Positions 45,835 to 54,219 of a stretch of 64,000 bases of DNA are shown here, in pieces (position 1 is the first letter of the stretch; the number at the start of each line of letters is the position of its first letter). Below the pieces are notes generated by a model, which worked only from the letters and a program-made list of their open reading frames with translations, searched no databases and was not told the origin of the DNA. Source of the DNA: an uncultured Eubacterium sp. (GTDB taxonomy: Bacteria > Bacillota > Clostridia > Lachnospirales > Lachnospiraceae); contig CANDJC010000001.1 of the NCBI GenBank assembly GCA_947384955.1, forward strand, positions 99,623 through 163,622, written 5' to 3'. The translations under genes and the position numbers were made by a program.

Positions 45835-47965
45835 AATAGTGTTATACAATTTCAACTCCTTTGAGGGATTGAATCAGTTTGATTTTACAAGTGATGATAG
45901 TAACAAGAATATAATTTTGATTGGTGGAAAGAACGGTGCTGGAAAGACGTCCTTGTTTAATGCCATCAAGATTGCTTTATATGGTCCGTTATCTTATGGT
46001 TATGTTGGTGTTAATCCAAAGTATATTGCAAAAATAAAGGATTGTATTAATTCAAATGCTTTTCATATGGATGTAGTTGAATCGCGAGTTCAGATATCAG
46101 TATCTTTAATGGTTGAACGAGAAGTTAAAGAGTTTGAGATAACCAGAGAGTGGGATTATACGAAACAGAAGCTGGAAGAAAAATATTATGTTAAAACCGA
46201 TGGTCATTTATTAGATGAACAGGAATTATCATATTTTCAGAATTATTTGCAGGGAATGATTCCGCCTGACTTGTTTGAATTCTTTTTATTCGATGGAGAA
46301 GAAGTGGGAAGCATTTTCTCGACAGGTACTTACAATACCTATATAAAAAATGCGGTTTATACATTATGCGGATTAGATATATTTGAAATTATTCGTAAGT
46401 ATATGACTGGATATGCAGGTAAAGCAGAAAGTACAGACGAGCAAGAGATATATGCGCAGTATGAAGAGCTGAGAAAGAATGCCGAGGAAATAGAGTCAGA
46501 CTATACAGAAATAGAGGTTCAAATTGCAGTCGATAAAGATGAATTAGAAAAGGCTGAGACTGAATTAATAGAGATTGAAACGGCATTTAAAAATGCTGGT
46601 GGAATAACTGAAGCTGAGCGTCAGGCACTTTCAAAAGAGTTCTCGGAGGCGGAGCATGCAAAAACAGAAGCACTTACAAAAATTAAGATGTTCGTTGATG
46701 GATTAATGCCGTTTTTTATTCTTAGAGATTTCACGGGAAGAATTTCTGAACAGTTAGATTTTGAGGAAAAAGGCGAGATTTATTATTATGTTCAGAAAAA
46801 ACTTAAGAGACAGGAAATAAAGAATAAATTAAATGAGAATGAAGAAGTAAGTGCGGCTGCTGTTGATGCATTGATGGAATTTTTACTTAAAAAATTCAAA
46901 CCGAAAGGATTCAAAGAAGGTGCACAGCCTGTTTATGATCTTTCTAAGGAAGACTCTGGAAGAGTGAATGCGATGATTTCGGCAATTGATGATTTCGATG
47001 CTGAAGCCATGGTTGAACTGGTCGAAAAAAGGAAAGCAGCGGTTGAAAGGACCTTGGAAATTAATCGTATTCTTAAAAGTGCAATGACAGAAGAAGATGC
47101 AGGAAAATTTGCCGAAAAAGAGAATGCATTGCTGAAAAAGAAAGAAGAGATTTCATCGAGAATTCACGAGTCAGAGATGCGCTTGACTATGGTCAAAGAA
47201 GCACTGACAATTGCGATTCAGCAAAGAGACCGTGCGTTCCAAAGTATCAAAGATAGTGCTCAGAATAAGCATGTATTCGAATTGAGTACCGGCTTATCAC
47301 AGATGATGGGAACAATGCTTGAGCGAAAATCGGAATCAGTCAAGTGTAATCTTGAAAAGGTTATTGTTCAGAATTTACAGCATATATACAGAAAGAATAA
47401 CTTGATTACACATATTGAGATTGAAGATGATTTCCAATTTAATCTTTATCAGAATGTGAAGTACACTGCCTCGGAGCTGCTTCATTTAATAAAAAATCTG
47501 GGCAAAGAAGTGTTTGCCAGGGAGATTGGAAAGCAGGGAATGAAGCTTCTTTGTAAAAAGTATAAGTCTGATACCGTATCACAGCTGCAGCAGGCATTAG
47601 AGGCTGATAAACAGAGTAATAGGCATGATTTATTTAAGCGCATTGATATCAGCCGTTTGTCAAAGGGAGAATGCCAGATATTCATATTGTCATTATATTG
47701 GGCAATTATTGAATTATCTGGTAAGGATATACCCTTTATTATTGATACTCCTTATGCACGAATCGATGCTAATCATAGAAAAGAGATATCGGAGAAATTT
47801 TTCCCTAATATCAGTAAACAAGTAGTTATTCTTTCAACAGACGAAGAAATTAATGAAGAGTATTACGAAATTATCAAGCCTTATATTGCAAAGGAATACC
47901 TGCTTATAAATGATGAATGTCAAAACAGAACTACTGTTGAACAGCATTATTTTTTCGAGGTGTAA
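45821..47965 (+). CDS. dndD: DNA phosphorothioation SMC-like ATPase DndD
   Basis: This 714-aa SMC/RecN-like ATPase of the Dnd complex may nick or open DNA for sulfur insertion. The N-terminus has IVLYNFNSFEG and Walker A LIGGKNGAGKTSLFNAIK near residue 35, followed by FFLFDGEEVGSIF. Long coiled-coil stretches occupy about residues 215-500. The C-terminus has the signature-like RLSKGECQIFILSLYWA and Walker B PFIIDTPYARID. ATG 45821 after AAGGAG is chosen; the in-frame TTG 45815 is too close to the site. Confidence 0.92.
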   Translation: MRINKIVLYNFNSFEGLNQFDFTSDDSNKNIILIGGKNGAGKTSLFNAIKIALYGPLSYGYVGVNPKYIAKIKDCINSNAFHMDVVESRVQISVSLMVEREVKEFEITREWDYTKQKLEEKYYVKTDGHLLDEQELSYFQNYLQGMIPPDLFEFFLFDGEEVGSIFSTGTYNTYIKNAVYTLCGLDIFEIIRKYMTGYAGKAESTDEQEIYAQYEELRKNAEEIESDYTEIEVQIAVDKDELEKAETELIEIETAFKNAGGITEAERQALSKEFSEAEHAKTEALTKIKMFVDGLMPFFILRDFTGRISEQLDFEEKGEIYYYVQKKLKRQEIKNKLNENEEVSAAAVDALMEFLLKKFKPKGFKEGAQPVYDLSKEDSGRVNAMISAIDDFDAEAMVELVEKRKAAVERTLEINRILKSAMTEEDAGKFAEKENALLKKKEEISSRIHESEMRLTMVKEALTIAIQQRDRAFQSIKDSAQNKHVFELSTGLSQMMGTMLERKSESVKCNLEKVIVQNLQHIYRKNNLITHIEIEDDFQFNLYQNVKYTASELLHLIKNLGKEVFAREIGKQGMKLLCKKYKSDTVSQLQQALEADKQSNRHDLFKRIDISRLSKGECQIFILSLYWAIIELSGKDIPFIIDTPYARIDANHRKEISEKFFPNISKQVVILSTDEEINEEYYEIIKPYIAKEYLLINDECQNRTTVEQHYFFEV

Positions 47966-47968
47966 GCA

Positions 47969-48349
47969 ATGATATTTAGATTAAAGACTTCAAAGAGGAC
48001 TCAGGAAATATTCCAGGAGTTAGAAAATAGAACAAATTATAAGCCATATACTTTGGTGAAGCATGCTATTGCATGGTCTCTGAAGGAAAACACTTCGGTA
48101 GCAGATTATGAGTCAGATTCGGACGGACTGGATCTTAATAGGCAGACAATTACTGGAGATAATGAAACATATTTCAAGGTGCTGATAGAGGAAGTGGAAG
48201 GAAGATATTTACCAGAAGAAGAATTCTTTCCTAAATATGTAAAGGCACATATTGATAGAGGAAGTGAATTGCTGCTTGATATGTATAATCATGCAGGAAA
48301 TATGGATAAATATATTCTTCAAGTGTTAGGAGTAGGTGATACAGTATGA
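47969..48349 (+). CDS. dndE: DNA phosphorothioation protein DndE
   Basis: This 126-aa basic N-terminal protein starts FRLKTSKRTQEIFQELENRT and has YTLVKHAIAWSLKEN, the usual DndE core proposed to bind nicked DNA. Length fits the family. It is 3 bp after dndD, and its stop overlaps the dndA start (ATGA), so translation is coupled. Confidence 0.85.
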   Translation: MIFRLKTSKRTQEIFQELENRTNYKPYTLVKHAIAWSLKENTSVADYESDSDGLDLNRQTITGDNETYFKVLIEEVEGRYLPEEEFFPKYVKAHIDRGSELLLDMYNHAGNMDKYILQVLGVGDTV

Positions 48350-49563
48350 TTTATTTTGATAATAGTGCAACGTCTCCTGTGGATGGAGAAGTGCTGGATG
48401 CAATGCTTCCATATCTTAGAGAAGAATATGGAAATCCTTCAAGTAAATATTATTGTAAGGCAGTGAATGCTTATAATGCAGTAGAAGATGCACGTGACAG
48501 GGTTGCAAAACTGATGGGAGCTGACTCTGAAGAAATAATTTTTACAGCAGGTGCCACGGAGAGTACGAATTTTATCATCAAAGGGTATATGGACTATCGC
48601 CGCTATTATGGAGATGGAAAGAATCACATTATTACATCTGCTGCTGAACATAAGGCTGTTTTGAATACGTGTAAGTTCCTTAATGGTGACTTGTATTCAA
48701 ATAATGATCCAACTGTAACGCTGTCTGGTGGTAAGAAAACAGTGGATAGAGGATACGAGGCTACTTTTGTTGGTATTACTGAGAATGGTGAAATCCTAGT
48801 TACAGCCGTAGAGGAAGCGATAAAGAATAATACAGCGATGGTATCTGTTATCTATGTAAATAATGAAATAGGAACCATAAGTGATGTTTCTGGCATCGCT
48901 AAATTATGCGTGGAAAAAGGGATTGCTATTCATTCTGATCTGACACAGGCCATTGGCAAAATGGAGATAGATGTTCATAATATGGGATTGGATTTCGCAT
49001 CATGCTCAGCACATAAAATCTATGGACCAAAAGGAATTGGAGCTGCTTTTGTAAAGTGTGATGCATATGGTATTCCGCCAATTACCGCGTTTATGCATGG
49101 CGGTGAGCAGGAGAATGGTTTCAGAGCAGGAACTCTGGCTGTTCATAATATTGTTGGATTTGGGAAGGCTGCGGAAATTGCATTAAGAGACTTGAAGATA
49201 AATGAACAGAAAATCTTACGGTTTGATCAGATACTTATTGCTGGATTAATGGAAATACCAGACATCTCATTAACAAACCAATCAGACAAGAGATTACCTG
49301 GAATTATAAGTATCGTAATCGATAAAAAAAATTTTAATAATGAGAGGTTTATAAAGCATGTTAGCGATAAACTGGCTTTGTCTGCCGGTTCGGCATGCAG
49401 TGCCGGAGAACCATCATATGTGATAACTGCGCTGGGCTTGGAAGATAAGGCTTCAAAGGTGGTACGAATATCATTAAATAAGCATACAACAGAAGAGGAA
49501 ATCAATCAGCTAATAAAGATACTAAGAAAAGAACTGCAGAAGCTGAACATATGGGAATTGTAA
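48346..49563 (+). CDS. dndA: cysteine desulfurase of the Dnd system (IscS/DndA-like)
   Basis: This 405-aa PLP enzyme provides sulfur from cysteine to DndC. It begins IYFDNSATSPVDGEVLDAM, with AGATESTNFIIKG, the PLP lysine in CSAHKIYGPKGIGA (Lys224), and the catalytic cysteine in SAGSACSAGEPS (Cys351). Placement at the end of dndCDE, with a 4-bp overlap, shows it is dedicated rather than the housekeeping IscS. In many dnd loci the desulfurase gene is first or absent. Confidence 0.9.
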   Translation: MIYFDNSATSPVDGEVLDAMLPYLREEYGNPSSKYYCKAVNAYNAVEDARDRVAKLMGADSEEIIFTAGATESTNFIIKGYMDYRRYYGDGKNHIITSAAEHKAVLNTCKFLNGDLYSNNDPTVTLSGGKKTVDRGYEATFVGITENGEILVTAVEEAIKNNTAMVSVIYVNNEIGTISDVSGIAKLCVEKGIAIHSDLTQAIGKMEIDVHNMGLDFASCSAHKIYGPKGIGAAFVKCDAYGIPPITAFMHGGEQENGFRAGTLAVHNIVGFGKAAEIALRDLKINEQKILRFDQILIAGLMEIPDISLTNQSDKRLPGIISIVIDKKNFNNERFIKHVSDKLALSAGSACSAGEPSYVITALGLEDKASKVVRISLNKHTTEEEINQLIKILRKELQKLNIWEL

Positions 49564-49718
49564 AAGCTTCTGCGGGGAATACTGATATTGAGAACTATAA
49601 TTTCTTGAAACAAGGTATGAATGAAGCAGAAAAACTATTGAATGAACCTGGACTTGAAACCTGGCGGGCAGGATGCAGATACGATTATAGGAAATATAAA
49701 ATTAAGCTGAAAGGATGA
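49551..49718 (+). CDS. 55-aa protein between dndA and the GHKL ATPase
   Basis: ATG 49551 lies inside the end of dndA, and the stop is 6 bp before the ATPase ATG, fitting the tight spacing of this operon. The product (MGIVKASAGNTDIENYNFL..., ending KYKIKLKG) is basic and soluble. I do not recognise a family. The ribosome binding site is weak, so translation may be coupled to dndA. Confidence 0.45.
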   Translation: MGIVKASAGNTDIENYNFLKQGMNEAEKLLNEPGLETWRAGCRYDYRKYKIKLKG

Positions 49719-49724
49719 GATGAT

Positions 49725-51053
49725 ATGAATGAGGAAAGAATAAATGAGGAAATAGAAGGAAATAGTGACGAACAGACTGTAGATGCTTCTCCTACTAAGG
49801 GATTTTTTATCTTCATGATTACAAGAGATATATATATTAGACCTACAATAGTGGAACTTATTGATAATGCTATTGATGGTGCCAAACGTGTATGTCCAGA
49901 TGGAAATTACAAGGGCAAGAAGATAAAAATTTCATTCGATAGTGAAAAATTTATCATTCAGGACAACTGTGGCGGGATAGGCATTGAAACTGCAGTCAAG
50001 TATGCTTTTAAGTTTGGAAGGCCGGATGACAGACCAGATGAAGGTGAGCAGTTATTTACCGGTGTGTTTGGTATAGGAATGAAAAGAGCACTATTTAAGC
50101 TGGGAAGACATTTTACTGTTAAATCTACTACAAGCATTGATAGTTTTACGGTTGATGTTGATGTTGATGAGTGGTTAAAGGATCAAAAAAACTGGACATT
50201 TCCTATTACCGTAGAGAATAAAGAAGATTTAGAATGTGGTACAGAAATTGTAGTTGAAAAATTAAACAAGGAAAGCAAATTGCGGTTTTGTACACAAACT
50301 TTTGAAAATGAGCTGATTTCATACATTGAGAAATATCGTTCTGTTGAAACAGAAAATGGATTAGAGATATATGTTAATGAAAAACTAATAACTACTGCTA
50401 AAGAAAGTATTATTGAAAATGAGTCGATTATTCCATATAAAACTATAATTGAAGATAAAGATGGTATTATTCGTATTATAGCTGGAATTACGCATTATGG
50501 AAAACCACAAAATGCCGGATGGTATATATATTGTAATGGAAGACTGGTCTTGTATGCAGATAAAACAGAAACTACCGGATGGGGAAATGATTATAGATCA
50601 TATCACCCTAATTTAGCAGCTTTCAGAGGATATGTTTATTTTGAGTCTGCTAATCTGCTTGCTTTGCCGTGGAACACAACAAAAACAGGAGTTGATAATT
50701 TAAATCGTTTATATGTGCTGGCAAGAGAGAGGATGAAAGAAGCGGCTCAGCAAGTGTTTAGGGCTATTGATGACACAAAAAAGACAATGGATGTTGATTC
50801 GAAAAGTTTTGAGGAGCTGCCTTTCGTGAAGGGGGCTAAAGAAATTGATATGAATTATTCCTATTTATCCTCAATAAAAACTACAACAGATTTTAAAATT
50901 ACTCAACCTGAAGAAAGACCGAAAGTAGCAAGAATTAGTTTCACAAAATTGGCAGAAGATGTTGAAAAAGTTCAAAAACATATTGGTGCTGGCAGCCGAA
51001 AAGAATTAGGTGAGAAACTATTCCAGTATTATGTAGAAATGGAGGGTATATAA
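49725..51053 (+). CDS. GHKL (MORC/MutL/Hsp90-like) ATPase linked to Dnd
   Basis: This 442-aa protein has a full GHKL ATP site: N-box PTIVELIDNAIDGA near residue 45, G1 QDNCGGIG near residue 83, and FTGVFGIGMKRALFKLG near residue 110. An S5-like region follows, with a charged C-terminus. MORC/MutL-type ATPases have been described in bacterial restriction-modification neighbourhoods. It lies directly after dndA and 2 bp before the next gene. A role as a motor or sensor that acts on phosphorothioated or unmodified DNA is an inference. Confidence 0.7.
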   Translation: MNEERINEEIEGNSDEQTVDASPTKGFFIFMITRDIYIRPTIVELIDNAIDGAKRVCPDGNYKGKKIKISFDSEKFIIQDNCGGIGIETAVKYAFKFGRPDDRPDEGEQLFTGVFGIGMKRALFKLGRHFTVKSTTSIDSFTVDVDVDEWLKDQKNWTFPITVENKEDLECGTEIVVEKLNKESKLRFCTQTFENELISYIEKYRSVETENGLEIYVNEKLITTAKESIIENESIIPYKTIIEDKDGIIRIIAGITHYGKPQNAGWYIYCNGRLVLYADKTETTGWGNDYRSYHPNLAAFRGYVYFESANLLALPWNTTKTGVDNLNRLYVLARERMKEAAQQVFRAIDDTKKTMDVDSKSFEELPFVKGAKEIDMNYSYLSSIKTTTDFKITQPEERPKVARISFTKLAEDVEKVQKHIGAGSRKELGEKLFQYYVEMEGI

Positions 51054-51055
51054 GA

Positions 51056-52048
51056 TTGAGGTCAGATAATTCAAATATGACCGTAAATTATACTGTTCGG
51101 CCATGCAAAAGCGTTGAAAGAAAAATGATGTGTGAAATGATTTCTGCTGTAGGTGAGATGAGTCCAATTACAGATTCTTCGTCAAGATATATAGGGATGG
51201 GAGCTAAGTTTTTTACGGATTTTAGTATGATCCACAGAATCTTTGGACTAACTGAAATGTATAGTATAGAAAAGAGCAGTTCTGCGGAGGACATTCAAAG
51301 ATTTGAATTTAATAAACCATATAATTGTATCACTATGGTTTTCCAGAGGACAACGGACTTTTTAAACTCAACAAAATTTCCGAAAAAAGATAAACGTAAT
51401 ATAATCTGGCTTGATTATGATGGTGGATTTAGAAGCGAGATGCTTCAGGATGTGCAAATTTCAGTTAAAAAATCATCTTCTTTAAGTTTAATTTTTGTGA
51501 GCTTGAATGCTGATTTTGGTGATAAATATAAAAAGGCGTCTCCATCCGATAAACTTGATATCTTTAATGGCAGAGTAGGAAATGACAATTATACAAAAAA
51601 TGTAAGCCCTAAAGATTTGGCAGGGGATCGCTTGATTTCTTCGATTATCAGGATATTTAATCTGGCTATAGAAGAAGCATTGCTGGATATTAATGCAGGA
51701 GAAATAGGTGAAAATGATTTGCAGTGTAAGCAGATTGCCTGTTTTAAATATGCTGACTCACAGGCACCGATGCTTACTATGGGCTGGATTACATATTACA
51801 AGAATGAAATTGATAAGGTAAATAATTGCAAGATAAGGAAGCTGGCTTATTATAATGAAACAGATAGTCCGTATGACATTTCAGTTCCACCATTAACTTT
51901 GAAAGAAGTAGGAGTGTTAAATAGAAATTTGCCGGATATTAAATTTCCAGTACCAGGAGCAGAGTTTCTTACCAAAGATGAAGTGACGAAATATTCAGAA
52001 ATATATAGATATTACCCTGCTCTGACAGAATCAAATATGGTACTTTAA
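51056..52048 (+). CDS. uncharacterised partner of the GHKL ATPase, Rossmann/methyltransferase-like
   Basis: This 330-aa protein has features of a class I methyltransferase fold: RYIGMGAKFFTDF followed by EMYSIEK about 25 residues later, FNKPYNCI, and NIIWLDYDGGF near residue 120. Conserved SAM-loop glycines are not clear, so it may be inactive. The start is TTG 51056, 2 bp after the ATPase stop, with GGAGGG 13 bp upstream; ATG 51077 is an alternative. Strict pairing with the GHKL ATPase suggests the two proteins work together. Confidence in any function is low. Confidence 0.5.
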   Translation: MRSDNSNMTVNYTVRPCKSVERKMMCEMISAVGEMSPITDSSSRYIGMGAKFFTDFSMIHRIFGLTEMYSIEKSSSAEDIQRFEFNKPYNCITMVFQRTTDFLNSTKFPKKDKRNIIWLDYDGGFRSEMLQDVQISVKKSSSLSLIFVSLNADFGDKYKKASPSDKLDIFNGRVGNDNYTKNVSPKDLAGDRLISSIIRIFNLAIEEALLDINAGEIGENDLQCKQIACFKYADSQAPMLTMGWITYYKNEIDKVNNCKIRKLAYYNETDSPYDISVPPLTLKEVGVLNRNLPDIKFPVPGAEFLTKDEVTKYSEIYRYYPALTESNMVL

Positions 52049-52163
52049 AAAGACAATTACACGAGAAGGATTATTATATTTTAAGTAATGATTGCTTTTT
52101 CAATAAAAATACTACATAATAAAAAAGGAATATTAGTGGAAAATACACGAAGAGGTAAATGGA

Positions 52164-53102
52164 TTGGAAGATTTAATCCAGCTGGATTCATATCCGGTGC
52201 AGGCAGCATTAAAAATACTTTTGCAGGATAAAACGACTAAAAAGAATATTATATGGGCAACAGATTCCTACGCCTCTTTTGGAGAGAGTTATACGGACCG
52301 GAGTCAGATAACGGAGAATCAGTTAAAAAAGATGAATTACGGAATCATCCAGCCGCGAATATCGAAAGATATGGAACAGCAGACGCAGCGTACCAGAAAG
52401 AGTGCAGAAGTATTTACTCCGGCCTGGCTATGTAACAAGATGAATAATTTTTGTGATGAGGAATGGTTTGGCTATAAAGATGTTTTCAATCGGCAGGCTG
52501 GGCATGAGTGGATTCCTGCAGAGGATAAAATCGAGTTTCCTGATGGAAAGTGCTGGGAAGATTATATAGATTCCAGGCGGCTGGAGATTACATGCGGAGA
52601 GGCACCTTATCTGGTTTCAAGATACGATGCTTCCACAGGAAAGATGATTGACATTCATAAGCGAATAGGTATTCTTGACCGGAAACTTCGTGTTGTGAAT
52701 GAAAATGCAGCGGATGAAACAGAATGGATGAAATGGACTGTACGGGCATTTCAGAGTGTGTATGGGTATGAATATCAGGGTGACAGTCTTTTGATTGCAC
52801 GGATTAATCTGCTTATGACTTTTGCAGATTACATGAATCATAAATGGCACAGGCAGCCGGAGAAAGCAGAACTTCGTAAAATCGCAAATATAATAAGCTG
52901 GAATATCTGGCAGATGAATGGATTAAAGGGAACCGTTCCGATAGGAGTTTTGAAAGAGGAATATCATCAGATGTCGTTGTTTGAACCGTTTCAGGAAGCG
53001 GAAGAAGCAAATGAAGGACCAGAAGTCAGATGCAGAATATTTGACTGGCGTGGAGATAACTCTGTTTTATTTGAGGCATTAGAAAAAAACAGGCGGGAAT
53101 GA
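52164..53102 (+). CDS. N-terminal half of a split N6-adenine DNA methyltransferase
   Basis: This 312-aa protein has the front part of an Eco57I-type gamma methyltransferase: a motif X-like SAEVFTPAWLCNKMNNF near residue 80, a motif I-like RLEITCGEAPYLVSRYD near residue 143, and LLIARINLLMTF. It lacks the catalytic NPPY, which is in the next gene. The start is TTG 52164 after GAGGTAAATGG; the ATG 5 bp earlier is out of frame and stops at once. The 115-bp gap before it is the first sizeable break after dndC and may hold a promoter. Confidence 0.65.
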   Translation: MEDLIQLDSYPVQAALKILLQDKTTKKNIIWATDSYASFGESYTDRSQITENQLKKMNYGIIQPRISKDMEQQTQRTRKSAEVFTPAWLCNKMNNFCDEEWFGYKDVFNRQAGHEWIPAEDKIEFPDGKCWEDYIDSRRLEITCGEAPYLVSRYDASTGKMIDIHKRIGILDRKLRVVNENAADETEWMKWTVRAFQSVYGYEYQGDSLLIARINLLMTFADYMNHKWHRQPEKAELRKIANIISWNIWQMNGLKGTVPIGVLKEEYHQMSLFEPFQEAEEANEGPEVRCRIFDWRGDNSVLFEALEKNRRE

Positions 53103-53184
53103 AAAGATAGCAGCGGAATGATAAAGATAAATTGTATAAATGGGTAAAAATTTATGCAAGTATACGAGAAGGAGAATCAAGGCT

Positions 53185-54219
53185 ATGAAATTCGATTTTG
53201 TAATAGGCAATCCGCCATATCAGGATGAAACCATAGGAGATAACAAAGGCTATGCGCCGCCAGTATATCATAAATTTCTTGAAAATGCTTATAAAATTGG
53301 CGATGTAGTGGAAATGATTCATCCTGCCAGATTTCTTTTTAATGCCGGAAGTACCCCAAAGCAATGGAATGAGCAGATGCTGCAGGATCCACATCTTAAA
53401 GTATTATATTTTGAGCAGGACAGCAGTAAGGTATTCAGTAATACGGATATTAAAGGCGGAGTAGTCATTACCTATCATGATAATGTAAAGGATTATGGTG
53501 CGATTGGGACATTTACAGCTTATGAGGAATTAAATCTAATATTGAAGAAAGTAAGAAACAGAGATGATTTTTCAAGTTTTAGCAATATAGTGATTACGCG
53601 TACGGCATATCGCCTGACAGATAAAATGCATACTGACCATCCAGAAGCTATCGGACAATTGAGTGATGGACATGCATATGATATGTCAACCAACATATTT
53701 GAGAGACTGCCGCAGATTTTTTATGATGATAAACCGCAGGATGGGGCAGAGTATATACAGATTTTAGGGCGCGAAAATAATGAAAGAATTTATAAGTATG
53801 TAAGGCGTGACTATGTTAATACGGTCAGCAATTTGGATAAATATAAGATATTCCTTCCAAAAGCGAATGGAATAGGTGCATTAGGTGAAGTTTTATCAGC
53901 TCCGATACTGTGCGGGCCGATGATTGGTGCAACGGAAACATTTTTAAGTATCGGCGCATTTGAACGGCAGAGTGAAGCAGAAGCAGCCTTGAAGTATATG
54001 AAAACGAAGTTTGCCCGCGTCTTATTGGGTGTTTTGAAAACAACACAGGATATCACACCGAAAAAATGGAGATGTGTTCCGTTACAAGACTTTACCGCAT
54101 CATCTGATATCAGCTGGTCAGTATCCATATCAGATATAGACAGGCAATTATACAAAAAGTACAGCCTGTCCGATGAAGAAATCCATTTTATCGAAGCCAG
54201 AGTAAAGGAGATGGCTTAA
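53185..54219 (+). CDS. catalytic half of a split N6-adenine DNA methyltransferase (Eco57I type)
   Basis: This 344-aa protein opens with KFDFVIGNPPYQDE, the motif IV of N6-adenine methyltransferases, followed by EMIHPARFLF and a DNA-recognition-like C-terminal half. Together with the preceding gene it would make one complete enzyme, or the two act as a heterodimer. ATG 53185 after AAGGAGAATC is chosen because it places motif IV at the N-terminus; the frame is open from 53140. The stop overlaps the helicase start (TAATG). Confidence 0.8.
   Translation: MKFDFVIGNPPYQDETIGDNKGYAPPVYHKFLENAYKIGDVVEMIHPARFLFNAGSTPKQWNEQMLQDPHLKVLYFEQDSSKVFSNTDIKGGVVITYHDNVKDYGAIGTFTAYEELNLILKKVRNRDDFSSFSNIVITRTAYRLTDKMHTDHPEAIGQLSDGHAYDMSTNIFERLPQIFYDDKPQDGAEYIQILGRENNERIYKYVRRDYVNTVSNLDKYKIFLPKANGIGALGEVLSAPILCGPMIGATETFLSIGAFERQSEAEAALKYMKTKFARVLLGVLKTTQDITPKKWRCVPLQDFTASSDISWSVSISDIDRQLYKKYSLSDEEIHFIEARVKEMA

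Noticed and set aside
48346-49563. Housekeeping IscS with an Fe-S cluster operon
   Set aside because: It overlaps dndE by 4 bp and no iscU/iscR genes are present; it is part of the dnd operon.
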